Assembly: GCF_000165425.1 (NCBI RefSeq)
Contig: NW_001799411.1
Coordinates: 218,879-282,878, forward strand
Source: Paramecium tetraurelia
Lineage: Eukaryota; Ciliophora; Oligohymenophorea; Peniculida; Parameciidae
Reading direction: 5' to 3'
Length of the DNA: 64,000 bases
Of the stretch, positions 62,644 to 64,000 are shown piece after piece; the stretch's first letter is position 1; every line of letters begins with the position of its first letter. The notes under the pieces were generated by a model. The model was not told the DNA's origin. It saw nothing but the letters and a program-made list of their open reading frames with translations, and did not search any database. The translations under genes and the position numbers were made by a program.

Positions 62644-63970
62644 GTTTTATTAAGATATTAATTTTTAAAAAAGGGAACACCGGAATTAAAATTTATGTAT
62701 TAAATTTTATAATATAAAAACCAGTTTTTGTCAGAGAATCTTTGATTTTGAAAGAATTAGGATCGACAATAAACAAATTTTATGCCATTCATATAAATTC
62801 CTGTTAATCATTGCCTCTATTCTCTGAAATGTAATCATAGATGTCACATAATAGTAATTAATTTATTTATTAATTTCTACAATATAATTATAATTATAAT
62901 TAATACTTTTAATCCAAAATTATTTAAGTATAAGTATTTTTATTTACTTCAATTTTCAGTAATTTACTTAATTATGCAATTTAATTGCTAAAATGCAAAT
63001 AAGATTTACAAATTCCCTTATAGTATCAAATAAATTCAATAATTAGCTATTATGAATTAGTGTGTAATTTAGTAGTAATTAAATTGATTATTGTCAATAA
63101 TTATTACATATAATAAAGTTATCACATATTCCTAATTATTAAGATCTATATTATGTAATTAAAAGAGTCAATTAATCAATTTTTAAATGCAATAAAATGA
63201 TTGATTAAAAGTAAAACCATAAGATTGTTTATTGAATATGATTTAATAATTATTTTATTCAATATATAATTGTTTACATAAATTCTTTTTAGTTTGATAT
63301 TTAAATCAGCAGATAAGAGGTTTTTAAATTATTTAATGAATGATTGTTTTCAGAATATTTTTATTTTTGAGAGTTATATTATTTTTAGATATTTAACTTA
63401 ATTATTAGGATCTTTTCCTAGGATTGTACAATTCTCAAGAAACTTGTAATTATTTTCAGAGTAATCAGAATCAAGAAAAAAGGATTTTTATTTGATGGGG
63501 ATGAATAATTTAGTAGTTTGTTATTAATCAAAATTGTTTTTAAATCTAGAAATTAGTTAATAAACTATTTGATTTATTAATTTAGGATTAAGTGTCTATC
63601 TATAAATTTATCAATAATTATGATCAATAAATGTCAGATCAGTTGTAAAAATGCAATTGCGAATGATTATTAAAACATAACGAAAGTATTTTTAAAATAA
63701 TAAACACCGTCTTTTTAAGTTTAAACCAAAAATTACTTAGATTGCTGAATAATTCAAAAAAAATTAAGTTTATTATTATTATTAATTAAATTAAATTAAA
63801 ATTTTTCTTTTGTGATGGAATTCCCTTTTCCATCTTTGTTCTGTCTAAATTATTAGGAGAGCCTTCTATCCTAGCCCACAAACGTGAAAACTTTCGAAGC
63901 GAACTCAGATAGAAGAGTCTGAATTAATTATTCAGCAAAAATAGAGATAGATCCAGAACACCTATTCAAT
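62644..63970. other. AT-rich terminal region without genes
   Basis: About 1.3 kb, mostly A/T with long TAAT runs; all frames look non-coding. Base composition turns less AT-rich after 63810, where a short frame might begin but cannot be followed to the window end. Confidence 0.5.
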
Positions 63971-64000
63971 GGATTGGGTTTCACGGTTAAGGTTTGGGTT
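63971..64000 (+). repeat. telomere-like G-rich blocks
   Basis: The final 30 bases contain GGATTGGGTTT and GGTTTGGGTT separated by other bases. G3T3/G4T2 mixtures are Paramecium telomere repeats and would be in this orientation at a right-hand chromosome end. The tract is too short and imperfect to call a telomere. Confidence 0.3.

Overview
The window looks like a piece of a ciliate macronuclear chromosome, most likely Paramecium. Conserved proteins (ribosomal proteins, GSK3, arginine kinase, VPS53) read through many TAA and TAG codons, which must be glutamine; TGA is the only stop that fits. Introns are tiny, mostly 20-34 nt and usually GTA...AG, and skipping them restores frame in gene after gene. 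The DNA is very AT-rich and genes on both strands are packed 20-300 bp apart. The last 30 bases contain G3T3-like blocks resembling a ciliate telomere, but no true array is visible.

Layout. 0-3 kb: a small membrane protein, a CRAL-TRIO/RhoGAP protein with a damaged 5' end, and a small helical protein. 3.1-16 kb: two tandem four-domain voltage-gated cation channels, both with an all-aspartate pore ring. 16-20.3 kb: a GSK3 kinase, the trafficking subunit VPS53, and ribosomal protein uL6, divergent from VPS53 across only 35 bp. 20.4-23.5 kb: two hypothetical genes and a signal-peptide-peptidase-like protein that has lost catalytic motifs. 23.9-33.3 kb: a MORN-like tandem repeat protein with introns at recurring places in each repeat, then a giant EF-hand plus triple EML-type WD40 protein. 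33.4-38.9 kb: two small proteins, a THOC3/TEX1-like WD40 protein, an EF-hand-like/PH/kinase fusion with the architecture of apicomplexan CDPK7, and a coiled-coil protein.

38.7-48.7 kb: a tubulin-ligase-like enzyme with a long IQ tail whose 3' end overlaps its neighbour, a ubiquitin-specific protease, a divergent prenylated small GTPase, an ULK-type kinase and arginine kinase. 48.7-50.3 kb is the first long non-coding gap. 50.3-62.6 kb: ribosomal protein eS24, a large coiled-coil protein, another coiled-coil protein, a selenoprotein-W-like (Rdx) fusion, two unrecognised proteins and a CCT-motif protein. 62.6-64 kb is AT-rich and apparently non-coding.

Several products would suit cilia: calcium-type channels, EML microtubule binding, tubulin modification, GSK3 and arginine kinase. 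This may simply reflect ciliate biology, not a functional cluster. A recurring oddity is single-base frame breaks inside otherwise convincing genes (RhoGAP, VPS53, THOC3, USP, coiled-coil). All gene models were built by hand from frame continuity and intron motifs, so exact exon edges are approximate.
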